DNA from: Candidatus Dadabacteria bacterium
GTDB taxonomy: Bacteria; J088
Direction: 5' to 3'
NCBI GenBank assembly: GCA_003695505.1
Contig: RFIY01000317.1
Span: forward strand, 1-16,122
DNA: 16,122 nucleotides
Below are positions 7,710-14,983 of this stretch, piece by piece. The notes beneath the pieces were generated by a model. That model was given only the letters and a program-made list of their open reading frames with translations. It did no database searches and was not told the DNA's origin. The position numbers and the translations under genes are program-made. The first letter of the stretch is position 1, and the number at the start of each line of letters is the position of its first letter.

Positions 7710-10255
7710 CGATGTCGCTTTCGGCGTTCGAGGATGTACGGCAGATGGATCGCATCATCCTTGTAGTCGTATGTGGTCGCGTACATCATCAGGTTCAGCC
7801 CCTGGCGAATCAGCCATTCCCGCGTCGCGGCGGGCAGGGGCAGATTCCAGTTGCCAAGCGGAGTCACCGACAGGCCGCGCATCAGATTGGGAACAAGGAA
7901 GATGCGCTCAAGGTCGCCTGCACGATACAGCCAGGGACGTCCGGCACGCTCTGGATCGTGCCAGCCATCGAGCAGGTAGAACGTCCGATTGAGGACATGG
8001 TTTCCGGGAAGCTCACGCCATGTGCCGCCCGGTCCGTACTGCTTGAGCCATCGGCCGATCTTGCGCGCGTACTGCCGGTATTCGGCCGGGCCGCCGCAGT
8101 AGTCGATGAGCAGGGTGCCACCTCGCGACAGAAAGTCAAGTGTCGCGCGGGCAAGGGCCGGATCGCGATCCGGGCGGAAGGCGTGGCATCCCGCCCACCA
8201 GACGAGCGGATCGGCCGGCCGGGTTGCCGCCCAGCGAAAGGGTACGGGTGAGGGGCTGAACTCCGGGCTCGACCGTTGCTCCCACAGCTCGGTCAGATGG
8301 GCGATGCCGTCGAGTTCGGCAGCGGCCGCGCCGGATTCGATTGGAACCCAGATCTGCAATTCGGACAGGTCGTCGGCCAGCGCGCCAGATGGCATCGCGA
8401 GCAACAGCAGTACGGCAACGCCGGCGCGCGAGGACCAGCTTGCCTGCAGCAGCCATAGCAATGCGCCCGCGGCAAGGAACCAGAGGTCGAGCGGTTCGCT
8501 GACCGGAATGTTGGCCGGCGCTGATCCGGAATCCGCGCGATGGTCGACGTGCATACCGGATGCGGTGCCGGCCGGAATTTCGCCGGAGGGCGTCCGGGTG
8601 GAATACAGCGCCAGGCGCCCATTGTGCGTTGCGCTGTACCATGCGAGGCTTCCGCGTCCATTCGGGCGAGCGTAAGCCGTACCGATCAGTCGCAAATCGC
8701 GGAGTCGGGCGAGTTCTGCGGACTCGGCATCAACGATCCGTGCCGTTCCCGACGGGTCGTCGAGTGTGTTCATGATCGCGAGCCAGAGCGGTGCCCAGAC
8801 GGGACTCACGGGCAGGTTGGATGATGCAGGGCTGAAGTCGGTCAACCAGGTGAAGATCTCGCCGGCGCCTTCGCGATGCGCGACGAGCAACGGCAGGCCA
8901 TCTGCCGTTTCCAGCAGGACGATCAGTTCGGGCAGTGGGTCGGCCAGTGGATAGATGCGCTGGACGTGGATGACCGACCAGTCGAGGTCCGCCAGTTGGG
9001 GCCAGCGATCGAGCAAGGCTGTGGTCGGCCGGACACCGGGCGTGGCCGCATCCTGAACCGGGTGAATCCAGCCGGGTGTCCAGCGCAGTCGCGGGTCGCC
9101 GGAGTGCGATTCAACGGGGCGAGCGATTGCAATCGCCCCCGCTTCGACACGCGACCAGGCCGTGTCGAGAAGGTCTGCCGGCTCCTGCCCCGCCAGCAGA
9201 AATACGGTTCTCGACGTCGGAACGTTGTCGTGTTCAAGGGCGGTGGCAAAGTGCAGGCGATCACTGGCGGCGTAGAGCAGGTCGGTCAGGAACATTGCCT
9301 CGTCGGGCTGGGGCACGCCAAGCAGCTGCACCGACGGGCGTCCGCCGGTTGGCACCCAGACGGGTACCCGGTCATCCCATGGCGCGGCGTCCGGTGCGTC
9401 GCGGCGCACTTCGATGGTCAGGCGACCGGGTTCGTCGGGCAACAGCAGCTCAAAACGGAAGCGGCCGTGTTCGTCAGGTCGGGCTGTTGCAGGTGGGCGC
9501 AATGGCTGATTCCATCGCACAGCGATCAACGGTCGATCCGTGCCGGTATAGTGGCCATCGAGGACAATGGATCCGTTACGGATGTGGGAAGCGAGCGTGT
9601 CGATGCCGCTGTTGGCCGGCGGCGTGGGCTGTCCGACCGCATACCAGCGCCGTGAGCGGCCGGTGGGCAGGCCCGACCAGTCTGGCGCGGAATCGGAGAC
9701 GATGACCAGATCGGTCTGTGGTTCGACAGCACCGGCACAGGCGGCCAGCACCGCATCTCCAAGTCCTGTGCCCTGTTCCAGTGCGCTGAGGAAGGCGCCG
9801 GGTGTCGCGCGAGACGCATCGAAAATGATATCCGCGGTGGTGCCGCGGCAGACGGCCACGGCGCCTTTCGACCAGTTGTACCGCCGCCAGACCCGGTCAA
9901 GCCAGACGGCGGCGCGGTCGAGCGGGCGGTTTCCCGCGCGGCCCTGCAACATACTTGCCGAACCATCAACGATGAACAGCGGGTTGCGCAGATCTCCGAG
10001 GTCCAGTTCGCTCGCGACCAGGCGGGTACAGGTTGGGCCAACGGCGCCGCCGACAAGGGCAAGCACCGCGAGCGTGCGGAGCGCCAGCAGCCAGGGCTGA
10101 TCGATGCGTCGTACGCGCTCATCGATGGGCTCGGGTTGCGGCAGGAACCGCCACGCTGCCCAGGCGCGTGGTCGTGGTCTCGTGCGCGTGAACAGGTGCA
10201 ACAGCAGCGGGATCGCCGCTCCGATCGCCAGCCAGGCCAGAAAGGCGCGCGTCAC
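7706..10255 (-). CDS. BatA-type membrane vWA protein fused to DUF4159
   Basis: The protein has 849 residues. The N-terminus matches the BatA/aerotolerance N-terminal pattern: a membrane helix (4-22), LLLHLFTRTRPRP, then a second helix (54-74). A vWA domain follows with an intact metal-ion site: D97-G-S99-A-S101, a threonine in QGTGLGDAVL (161-170) and D188 in VIVSDSAP. A long beta-rich middle leads to two hydrophobic stretches (588-606, 609-625) that end in ALADD. Residues about 630-849 form a DUF4159 domain (FLSRGGTLLIDYCGG, NHVLNRTFYLLDG, NLMMYATTYDYKDDAIHLPY). The start is GTG at 10255, overlapping the DUF58 stop as GTGA, with GGGAG at 10267-10263 and a 7-base gap. Family knowledge places such proteins as membrane partners of MoxR and DUF58. 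The biochemical role is unknown. Confidence 0.88.
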   Translation of the reverse strand: MTRAFLAWLAIGAAIPLLLHLFTRTRPRPRAWAAWRFLPQPEPIDERVRRIDQPWLLALRTLAVLALVGGAVGPTCTRLVASELDLGDLRNPLFIVDGSASMLQGRAGNRPLDRAAVWLDRVWRRYNWSKGAVAVCRGTTADIIFDASRATPGAFLSALEQGTGLGDAVLAACAGAVEPQTDLVIVSDSAPDWSGLPTGRSRRWYAVGQPTPPANSGIDTLASHIRNGSIVLDGHYTGTDRPLIAVRWNQPLRPPATARPDEHGRFRFELLLPDEPGRLTIEVRRDAPDAAPWDDRVPVWVPTGGRPSVQLLGVPQPDEAMFLTDLLYAASDRLHFATALEHDNVPTSRTVFLLAGQEPADLLDTAWSRVEAGAIAIARPVESHSGDPRLRWTPGWIHPVQDAATPGVRPTTALLDRWPQLADLDWSVIHVQRIYPLADPLPELIVLLETADGLPLLVAHREGAGEIFTWLTDFSPASSNLPVSPVWAPLWLAIMNTLDDPSGTARIVDAESAELARLRDLRLIGTAYARPNGRGSLAWYSATHNGRLALYSTRTPSGEIPAGTASGMHVDHRADSGSAPANIPVSEPLDLWFLAAGALLWLLQASWSSRAGVAVLLLLAMPSGALADDLSELQIWVPIESGAAAAELDGIAHLTELWEQRSSPEFSPSPVPFRWAATRPADPLVWWAGCHAFRPDRDPALARATLDFLSRGGTLLIDYCGGPAEYRQYARKIGRWLKQYGPGGTWRELPGNHVLNRTFYLLDGWHDPERAGRPWLYRAGDLERIFLVPNLMRGLSVTPLGNWNLPLPAATREWLIRQGLNLMMYATTYDYKDDAIHLPYILERRKRHR

Positions 10256-11106
10256 GTCCGTTCTCCCGATGCAAGGAACACGGCATCCGTCAACAACTGT
10301 GCCGGTTCGGCAGACAGGCGCAACGGAATATCGGCATGGCGGGCGATGCGGCGCGTCGTCACGATAAAGGATTCGAGGTTGTTCAGATAGGCGTTACGAA
10401 TCCGGGACGCATCGAGCCGAAGACGCGCGGCCGCGTCCGCTTCGATCAGGTCGAGCGACTGGGGTCCACGCAGTCCGAATTCGCGCTCCAGGGGGTCGAG
10501 CAGATGAAGCACGCGAACATCGCGACCGCGCGCGGTGAGGTCGCCGAGAGATTCCAGTAACACCTCACTGCCGGGATCGAGCAGGTCGCTGACCAGGATC
10601 ACAAGATCGATGTGTACGGCGCAGGCATCGACGGGTGGCGTGAATCGGCCGGTCGGGGGCGCCGCTTCGAGACGGTCCAGTATCCGGGTACGCCCGGTAC
10701 GGCCGCCGGCCGGCGGCTGAAAGTCCGCGCCATCGAGAAGCGTGACCGAGTGGCCCTGGCGGATCGCGTGCAGTCCAATGGCCGCAGCAAGCGTCTCGGC
10801 GCGGGCGCGTTTGCTGACGGGGCCGTCGGGTGTATCCATGGACGGTGAGCGGTCGATCAACAATGCGACCTTCAGATGCGACAGGCGGTCATCCTCTCTG
10901 ACCATCCAGCGGTCAAGGCGCGCTGAAGCGCGCCAGTCGATTCGATTGAGTGGATCGCCGCGGTCGTATGGGCGTAGCTCGCGGAACGTTCCACCGGGAC
11001 CGCGCTTCCGGGTCGTTTGCAGACCGACCCACAGGGAGCGCGACAGCGTCCGCGCCCGCACCGGCAGTGGCAGTGCCAGCAGCGCTTCGAGGTCTTCTGG
11101 TGTCAC
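10252..11106 (-). CDS. DUF58 family vWA-like protein
   Basis: The protein has 284 residues and shows the DUF58 signature: GTFRELRPYDRGDPLNRIDW (39-58), then RWMVREDD (66-73), which leads into a vWA-like fold. The metal site DxSxS is intact at D85-R-S87-P-S89 (LLIDRSPSM). A second vWA strand, LVILVSDLLDPGSE, lies at 168-181. No signal peptide or membrane helix is visible, so the protein should be cytoplasmic or peripheral. The length is typical of the family. The start is a GTG overlapping the moxR stop within GTGTGA; I see no good ribosome binding site, so translation is probably coupled to moxR. DUF58 proteins sit almost always beside a MoxR ATPase and are thought to act as its vWA adaptor. 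The client is not known here. Confidence 0.93.
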   Translation of the reverse strand: MTPEDLEALLALPLPVRARTLSRSLWVGLQTTRKRGPGGTFRELRPYDRGDPLNRIDWRASARLDRWMVREDDRLSHLKVALLIDRSPSMDTPDGPVSKRARAETLAAAIGLHAIRQGHSVTLLDGADFQPPAGGRTGRTRILDRLEAAPPTGRFTPPVDACAVHIDLVILVSDLLDPGSEVLLESLGDLTARGRDVRVLHLLDPLEREFGLRGPQSLDLIEADAAARLRLDASRIRNAYLNNLESFIVTTRRIARHADIPLRLSAEPAQLLTDAVFLASGERT

Positions 11107-12113
11107 ACGGCGATCGACAGCGAGCGCAGGATCTCGATTGTGATGTCCCGCGCGGATACATCGTCACGATTGGCGCGGAAATTCAGCACGATCCGGTGCG
11201 CGATGACCGGTTCAAGCAAACGCGGCAGATCGGCCAGCGCGGCGCTGGTTTCGCCGCGCTGCACTGCTTCGGCCTTGGCGCCGCGCACCAGCATCTGGCT
11301 CGCTCGCGGGCCGGCGCCCCAGGCAACATACTCCCGAACGATCTCCGGCGCTTCGGGGTCGTTGGGGCGCGTGGCGCGAATGAGACGTACGGCCAGCTCT
11401 GTCACCGCGTCGTCGGCGGCAACAAGGGAGCAGGCGCGCTGCAGTTCGATGACTGCATTGCCGTCGAGTACCGGACGGGCTTCTGCCTCGTGCAGACCGG
11501 TCGTGCGTCGCAGGATCTCCTGCTCTTCATCGGCACTGGGATAGTCGAGCATCAGCGAAAAGGCAAACCGGTCCAGTTGCGCTTCGGGTAGTGGGAAGGT
11601 GCCTTCTTGCTCTACCGGATTTTCGGTGGCGATGACCAGAAACGGAGAGGGAAGCGGATGGGTGGCCTTGCCAACCGTTACGGCCCGTTCCTGCATGGCT
11701 TCCAGGAGCGCAGATTGCGTGCGCGGTGGCGTCCGGTTGATTTCATCGGCCAGCACCAGGTTCGCGAAGAGCGGTCCGGCTTCGAAGCGAAAACCGCGAT
11801 CGCCGCTATCAGGGTTGCCAACCAGAATCTCACTTCCGGTAATGTCCGATGGCAACAGGTCAGGCGTGAACTGAATGCGACTGAACGAGACATCGAGCGC
11901 GTGAGCCAGAACGCGTACGCTACGCGTCTTGGCCAGACCCGGAACCCCGATCAGGAGGCTGTGCCCCTGTGTCAACATTGCGCGAATCAGCGTGTCCAGC
12001 AGCGGCTCCTGCCCGACGATCACACGGTGTACTTCGTCGCGCAGTCTGCGGATGCGCTCGGCAGCATCTGCTGCGCGATCGGCTGTCAGACGCTCGTCAA
12101 CTGTTGAGTTCAT
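11103..12113 (-). CDS. MoxR-family AAA+ ATPase
   Basis: The protein has 336 residues from the ATG at 12113. Walker A is GVPGLAKT (56-63), Walker B is LVLADE (119-124), followed by INRTPPRTQSALLEAMQER. Sensor 1 is ATENP (162-166), and EAQLDRFAF (177-185) carries the arginine-finger region. The C-terminal lid includes the family pattern YVAWGAGPRASQ. MoxR ATPases form cytoplasmic hexameric rings that remodel or load cofactors into client proteins, usually with vWA partners; two or three such partners are encoded directly downstream. The first 17 bases overlap the end of the peptidase gene. A TTG at 12116 would add one residue, but the ATG has GGAG 7 bases upstream. The gene is the likely engine of the whole operon. 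Confidence 0.96.
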   Translation of the reverse strand: MNSTVDERLTADRAADAAERIRRLRDEVHRVIVGQEPLLDTLIRAMLTQGHSLLIGVPGLAKTRSVRVLAHALDVSFSRIQFTPDLLPSDITGSEILVGNPDSGDRGFRFEAGPLFANLVLADEINRTPPRTQSALLEAMQERAVTVGKATHPLPSPFLVIATENPVEQEGTFPLPEAQLDRFAFSLMLDYPSADEEQEILRRTTGLHEAEARPVLDGNAVIELQRACSLVAADDAVTELAVRLIRATRPNDPEAPEIVREYVAWGAGPRASQMLVRGAKAEAVQRGETSAALADLPRLLEPVIAHRIVLNFRANRDDVSARDITIEILRSLSIAV

Positions 12114-13665
12114 CAAATCGCTCCAGAGCCTTGCGGTAACGTTTCAGTTGTTCGCGGTCGCCCGCGGCCTCGGCGGCCTCAACCAGTCCCGCAAGAACCT
12201 CGCGGTGAAAGGGCGCGATCGCAAACGCGGTTTCGTATCGTTGCAGGGCGGTGGCGGCATCGCCGCGCAACAGGGCAATCTTGCCAAGCAGCCAGTGCGC
12301 GGTGGCTCGATCTGGGTCGCGCACGAGCAGTTCGAGCAATTCCTGCTCGGCCTGCGGGTAGCGCGCCCCGGTAATCAGGGCTTCCGCGATTCTCAGCCCG
12401 ACCGGCGCCGGTTTGTGGCCGATCGCATCGACCGCCTTGGTGTATTCCGTCAGCGCGGCCGACCAGTGGCCTTCGCGTCGCAGCAGATCGCCGAGCCGCA
12501 CATACTTCCGACCTTCACGCTGCTCTACTGGTTCCGGCTCCGCCAGGTCGGGATCCTCGGCCACTGACGGTGGAATAAAACGGTAACCCGGGACGGGGTT
12601 GAATGTTTCGCCGGCAACGCGCGCCAGAAACTGCTGCCAGAGCTGATCAAGGGTCGAGACGCCGAGGAATCGATAGCCAGCTTCCGGGCTCTCACTGAAT
12701 GCTTCGATCGCGGCGCGCAGACGCGGCATGCCGCCATCGACGACGAGCTGGCGGACGAGCAGGGTCACCTCCGCGAAGGCGAGGGAAGTTTTCCAGCCGC
12801 TGTCGAGCTTCGCCAGCGATGGCATCATCTGGTTGAATGGCACCCAGGTGTCCTTGCGACGCGCTTCCGCCAGGATCGATTCCTGGATCGGATGAAGATC
12901 GCCGATCCGCTCCGAGCGCCAGCGGCGTTCCTCGAACTTGGCGACGCCTTCGTGCAGCCACAGCGGCGCCCGGTTTCGGGTCATCCGTGACACGACAAAG
13001 TGGACCAGCTCATGGCCGAGCGTGTCGCGCCATTTGTAACCCCGCGCCATCCGCCGGGGGCTGACGATCATCAGGCGGTTGAACTTGCAGAGTGCGACAG
13101 TGCCCGATGTCTCGACCTCTTTCTCGGTCAGCGTACTGACAGCGACGAAATCCAGCACCTTCGGATAGATTTCGACCCGTATCGGCAGCGCGGCCTTCGG
13201 GATCGTGTAGCCGAGATCCTGCTGCAATGCGTCGAGCTGTCGCTCCAGGGTTTCGGCAGCAAACGGGGCGATGATTTCGTCGAGGCCGGGCTGGAAGTGA
13301 ATCAGGAAGCGATCGGAACGATACGTCTGCATGCCGCGTGTCCGGCGCGCCGTTTCGCGATACAGCTCGGCGAGTTCACCATACCGGCTTGTATCGCCGA
13401 TCAGTTCGATGAAGCGGCCCATTTCTTCGGCGGCATCATCGTAGCGTCCCAGTTCAAATGCGAGCCGGGCGCTGGCCATATGGGTCTCGGGCGCATCAGG
13501 TGCGCTGGATCGGAGCTTTTCGAGCAGGTCGAGACCGTCTTCGGGATGCCAGGCATCAATGGTTGCCTGAATCTGGCGATAAAGTGCAAAAACATCGTCC
13601 GCCTGAGCCGGACAGACGACCAGAAAGACTGCGAGCAGCCACGACCATCGCAGGCAGCGGATCAT
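12097..13665 (-). CDS. Secreted TPR protein with peptidase-MA-like zinc metalloprotease domain
   Basis: The protein has 522 residues. A Sec signal peptide is visible (positively charged start, hydrophobic 8-17, likely cleavage after PAQA near 22). Residues about 25-110 form TPR-like helical repeats. A gluzincin-type core follows: HELVH at 218-222 (Zn ligands H218 and H222, catalytic E219) and the downstream LHEGVAKFEE with E239 as the probable third ligand, as in the peptidase MA family. Residues about 385-515 hold two or three more TPR-like units (for example PDRATAHWLLGKIALLRGD). It should act in the periplasm. TGAGGG at its 5' end combines the upstream stop with a ribosome binding site 4 bases before ATG 13665. 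Together with the lipoprotein it forms the exported front of the MoxR operon. Proteolysis is predicted from the motif only. Confidence 0.87.
   Translation of the reverse strand: MIRCLRWSWLLAVFLVVCPAQADDVFALYRQIQATIDAWHPEDGLDLLEKLRSSAPDAPETHMASARLAFELGRYDDAAEEMGRFIELIGDTSRYGELAELYRETARRTRGMQTYRSDRFLIHFQPGLDEIIAPFAAETLERQLDALQQDLGYTIPKAALPIRVEIYPKVLDFVAVSTLTEKEVETSGTVALCKFNRLMIVSPRRMARGYKWRDTLGHELVHFVVSRMTRNRAPLWLHEGVAKFEERRWRSERIGDLHPIQESILAEARRKDTWVPFNQMMPSLAKLDSGWKTSLAFAEVTLLVRQLVVDGGMPRLRAAIEAFSESPEAGYRFLGVSTLDQLWQQFLARVAGETFNPVPGYRFIPPSVAEDPDLAEPEPVEQREGRKYVRLGDLLRREGHWSAALTEYTKAVDAIGHKPAPVGLRIAEALITGARYPQAEQELLELLVRDPDRATAHWLLGKIALLRGDAATALQRYETAFAIAPFHREVLAGLVEAAEAAGDREQLKRYRKALERFDELNS
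12111..12124 (-). promoter_or_regulatory. Ribosome binding site that sets the moxR start
   Basis: On the - strand GGAG (12124-12121) is followed by 7 bases and ATG (12113-12111). This favours the ATG over the TTG one codon earlier. The site lies inside the last codons of the upstream peptidase-like gene. Confidence 0.55.
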
Positions 13666-13672
13666 GCGGCCC

Positions 13673-14050
13673 TCAGAACCCCTCTTTGAGCCGCCAGCCG
13701 ATGCCGTCGATGTATTCCCAGTGCTGAACCGAGGTGAATGTTTTCTCGATGTATTTGGGAACCTGATAGCCTTTGCGTTCGATGACGACCGTCGCCGTCA
13801 CCTCAGATTCATGCGTTACGTCCCGCACCGACCACTCCTGAAAGTCGTAGTCTTCGACCGTGTCGCGGGACCAGTCCCGAAACTCGTGGGCGGCTTCGGG
13901 CGCCACGAGCGGCGCGGCTTTTTCGGGGGCTTCCCAACGAATCATTTCGTTATAGTCGTGGACATAGGGCATCAACGCCTTGCGGGCGGCCTCGGAAGAG
14001 GCGCAAGCGGAGACGCCGACCATAATCAGGAACAGGATGACGCGAAACAT
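13673..14050 (-). CDS. Small lipoprotein, first gene of the MoxR operon
   Basis: The protein has 125 residues. The N-terminus MFRVILFLIMVGVSAC is a lipoprotein signal with lipobox VSAC, giving lipidated Cys16. Ala at position +2 argues for the outer membrane rather than inner-membrane retention. The mature part starts with helices (about 20-65) and continues as a beta-rich half with aromatic residues (DFQEWSVRDV, TATVVIERKGYQ, HWEYIDGIGWRLKEGF). This layout recalls NTF2/SnoaL-like folds, but that is a guess from pattern only. The stop is 7 bases before the peptidase gene. The frame is open further upstream to 14617, but that extension lacks a signal sequence and lies antisense to the divergent gene, so I start at ATG 14050. 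Its role is probably to support or localise the peptidase-like partner. Confidence 0.82.
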   Translation of the reverse strand: MFRVILFLIMVGVSACASSEAARKALMPYVHDYNEMIRWEAPEKAAPLVAPEAAHEFRDWSRDTVEDYDFQEWSVRDVTHESEVTATVVIERKGYQVPKYIEKTFTSVQHWEYIDGIGWRLKEGF

Positions 14051-14176
14051 GCCTTTAAGTGTAGCAGCGCGCCGCACCTGCTGGCATGGCGACGGGGTTG
14101 GGCGGCAGAATGATGTGCAGACGGATGCCCCGGGGCGGCCGACCGTTGTCGCCTGAAACCAGATGGAGGTCCTGCC
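14051..14176. other. Divergent intergenic region
   Basis: This is the only substantial non-coding gap, between the MoxR operon (leftward) and the 268-residue protein gene (rightward), so it must hold control signals for both. It contains the candidate extended -10 listed separately and a 10-base palindrome GCCCCGGGGC at 14127-14136. I found no convincing -35/-10 pair for the rightward gene and no small RNA or riboswitch pattern. Confidence 0.7.
14058..14066 (-). promoter_or_regulatory. Candidate extended -10 promoter for the MoxR operon
   Basis: On the - strand TGCTACACT (14066-14058) fits an extended -10 element (TGn followed by TAnnnT). No clear -35 hexamer lies 16-19 bases upstream. It ends only 7 bases before the lipoprotein ATG, so a transcript from it would be leaderless or nearly so. 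The weak ribosome binding site (AAAGG one base from the ATG) fits that. It is a pattern match only. Confidence 0.3.
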
Positions 14177-14179
14177 ATG
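14165..14179 (+). promoter_or_regulatory. Strong Shine-Dalgarno of the 268-residue protein
   Basis: GGAGGT (14165-14170) stands 6 bases before ATG 14177. It is the best ribosome binding site in the window and fixes this start. Confidence 0.75.
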
Positions 14180-14983
14180 GGTGCTGACCCGTACGTCCTG
14201 TTCGCCCCGCCGGGTGCCAGCGATCTTCCGCTGGGTGACCTTGCCGGTCCTCTTGGCTGTTCGGCCTATGATTTGCGCCTGCGGCTGCGTGACGACATCC
14301 CTGCACTGCTGGCAACCGATCTGGACGAGCAGTTGGCCAGAGATCTGGCGGCGCGCGTTCGACGCGGTGGATCGTATTTGCTTGCGTGCAGGCAGATTCC
14401 ACTGTTTCGTCCGTTCGATGTCCAGCGGCGCGTGCAGCCGCGCATCGATGACGGCGCGCTCGTGTTGCAGCGCGATGACGGGCAGCGCATTGCCTGCGGA
14501 GAAATCCAGCTCGTCGTCTACAGCCGGACGACATCCCGCCGCGTCGAGACGGAGACCCAAACACAGAAAAAGTTGAGCATGGCGCGTACGCTCGCGGCCG
14601 GAGGGCTTCCGATGCACAAGAAGACGGAGGTCCGGACAGAGCGCTGGGACGGCGTGGCGGAAGTGGAGCGCTTTTATGTGTTCGCCGGTCGTGGCGTCGA
14701 ACCGGCTGGCGAACTTGCCTGTGAACAGATCGATTTCGCGGTGCTCGGCGACGAGCGTGATGTGTCGCTTACCGCCAACGTCCAGAAACTTCGGGCGTTG
14801 TTGCAGTCACGGTGTGCCGAGGCGCAACACGATGATCGCCTGTTCGCGCCGGGCGCGACGACAGTGACGGGCCGCTATGCGGGATTGTACAAGGCCGCGG
14901 GCGTACCGGTCGTGCTGGCCCGGCAATTACGGATGTTGCAGTTGTCCGGCTGGTATGCCGCCAGCGAGCCGCAGGGGGAGTAG
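14177..14983 (+). CDS. Unrecognised two-part protein with L7/L12-CTD-like N-terminus
   Basis: The protein has 268 residues, with no signal peptide or membrane helix, so it is probably cytoplasmic. I do not recognise the family. Residues about 5-70 follow a beta-alpha-alpha-beta-like spacing (GCSAYDLRLRLRD, IPALLATDLDEQLARDLAARV, then RRGGSYLLA). This recalls the C-terminal domain of ribosomal protein L7/L12, where a helix, a Pro-x-hydrophobic turn and a second helix end in Gly and a strand. Residues about 90-225 read as a beta-sandwich-like second part: a DDGALVLQRDDGQRI hairpin, then IQLVVYSRTTS, ERFYVFAG and IDFAVLGDERD, perhaps PH-like. One charged segment (121-157) is rich in Arg, Lys, Thr and Glu. 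It is transcribed away from the MoxR operon, and its stop abuts that of pheT. Both domain comparisons are inference. Confidence 0.8.
   Translation: MGADPYVLFAPPGASDLPLGDLAGPLGCSAYDLRLRLRDDIPALLATDLDEQLARDLAARVRRGGSYLLACRQIPLFRPFDVQRRVQPRIDDGALVLQRDDGQRIACGEIQLVVYSRTTSRRVETETQTQKKLSMARTLAAGGLPMHKKTEVRTERWDGVAEVERFYVFAGRGVEPAGELACEQIDFAVLGDERDVSLTANVQKLRALLQSRCAEAQHDDRLFAPGATTVTGRYAGLYKAAGVPVVLARQLRMLQLSGWYAASEPQGE

Noticed and set aside
8876-9655. Open frame of 259 codons on the + strand inside the BatA-like gene.
   Set aside because: It has no recognisable motif, and the opposite strand carries clear BatA/vWA/DUF4159 signatures over the same bases.
13000-13689. Open frame of 229 codons on the + strand opposite the peptidase-like gene.
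   Set aside because: It lies opposite the HELVH and signal-peptide coding region and has no ribosome binding site or domain pattern. It is a shadow frame.
14127-14136. GCCCCGGGGC palindrome in the intergenic gap as a possible operator or terminator.
   Set aside because: It has no loop or U-tract for a terminator. At 10 GC bases it is too short to call an operator without a known regulator.
14051-14617. Upstream extension of the lipoprotein reading frame to 314 residues.
   Set aside because: The extension crosses the divergent gene antisense, has no known motif and would bury the lipoprotein signal in the middle of the protein.
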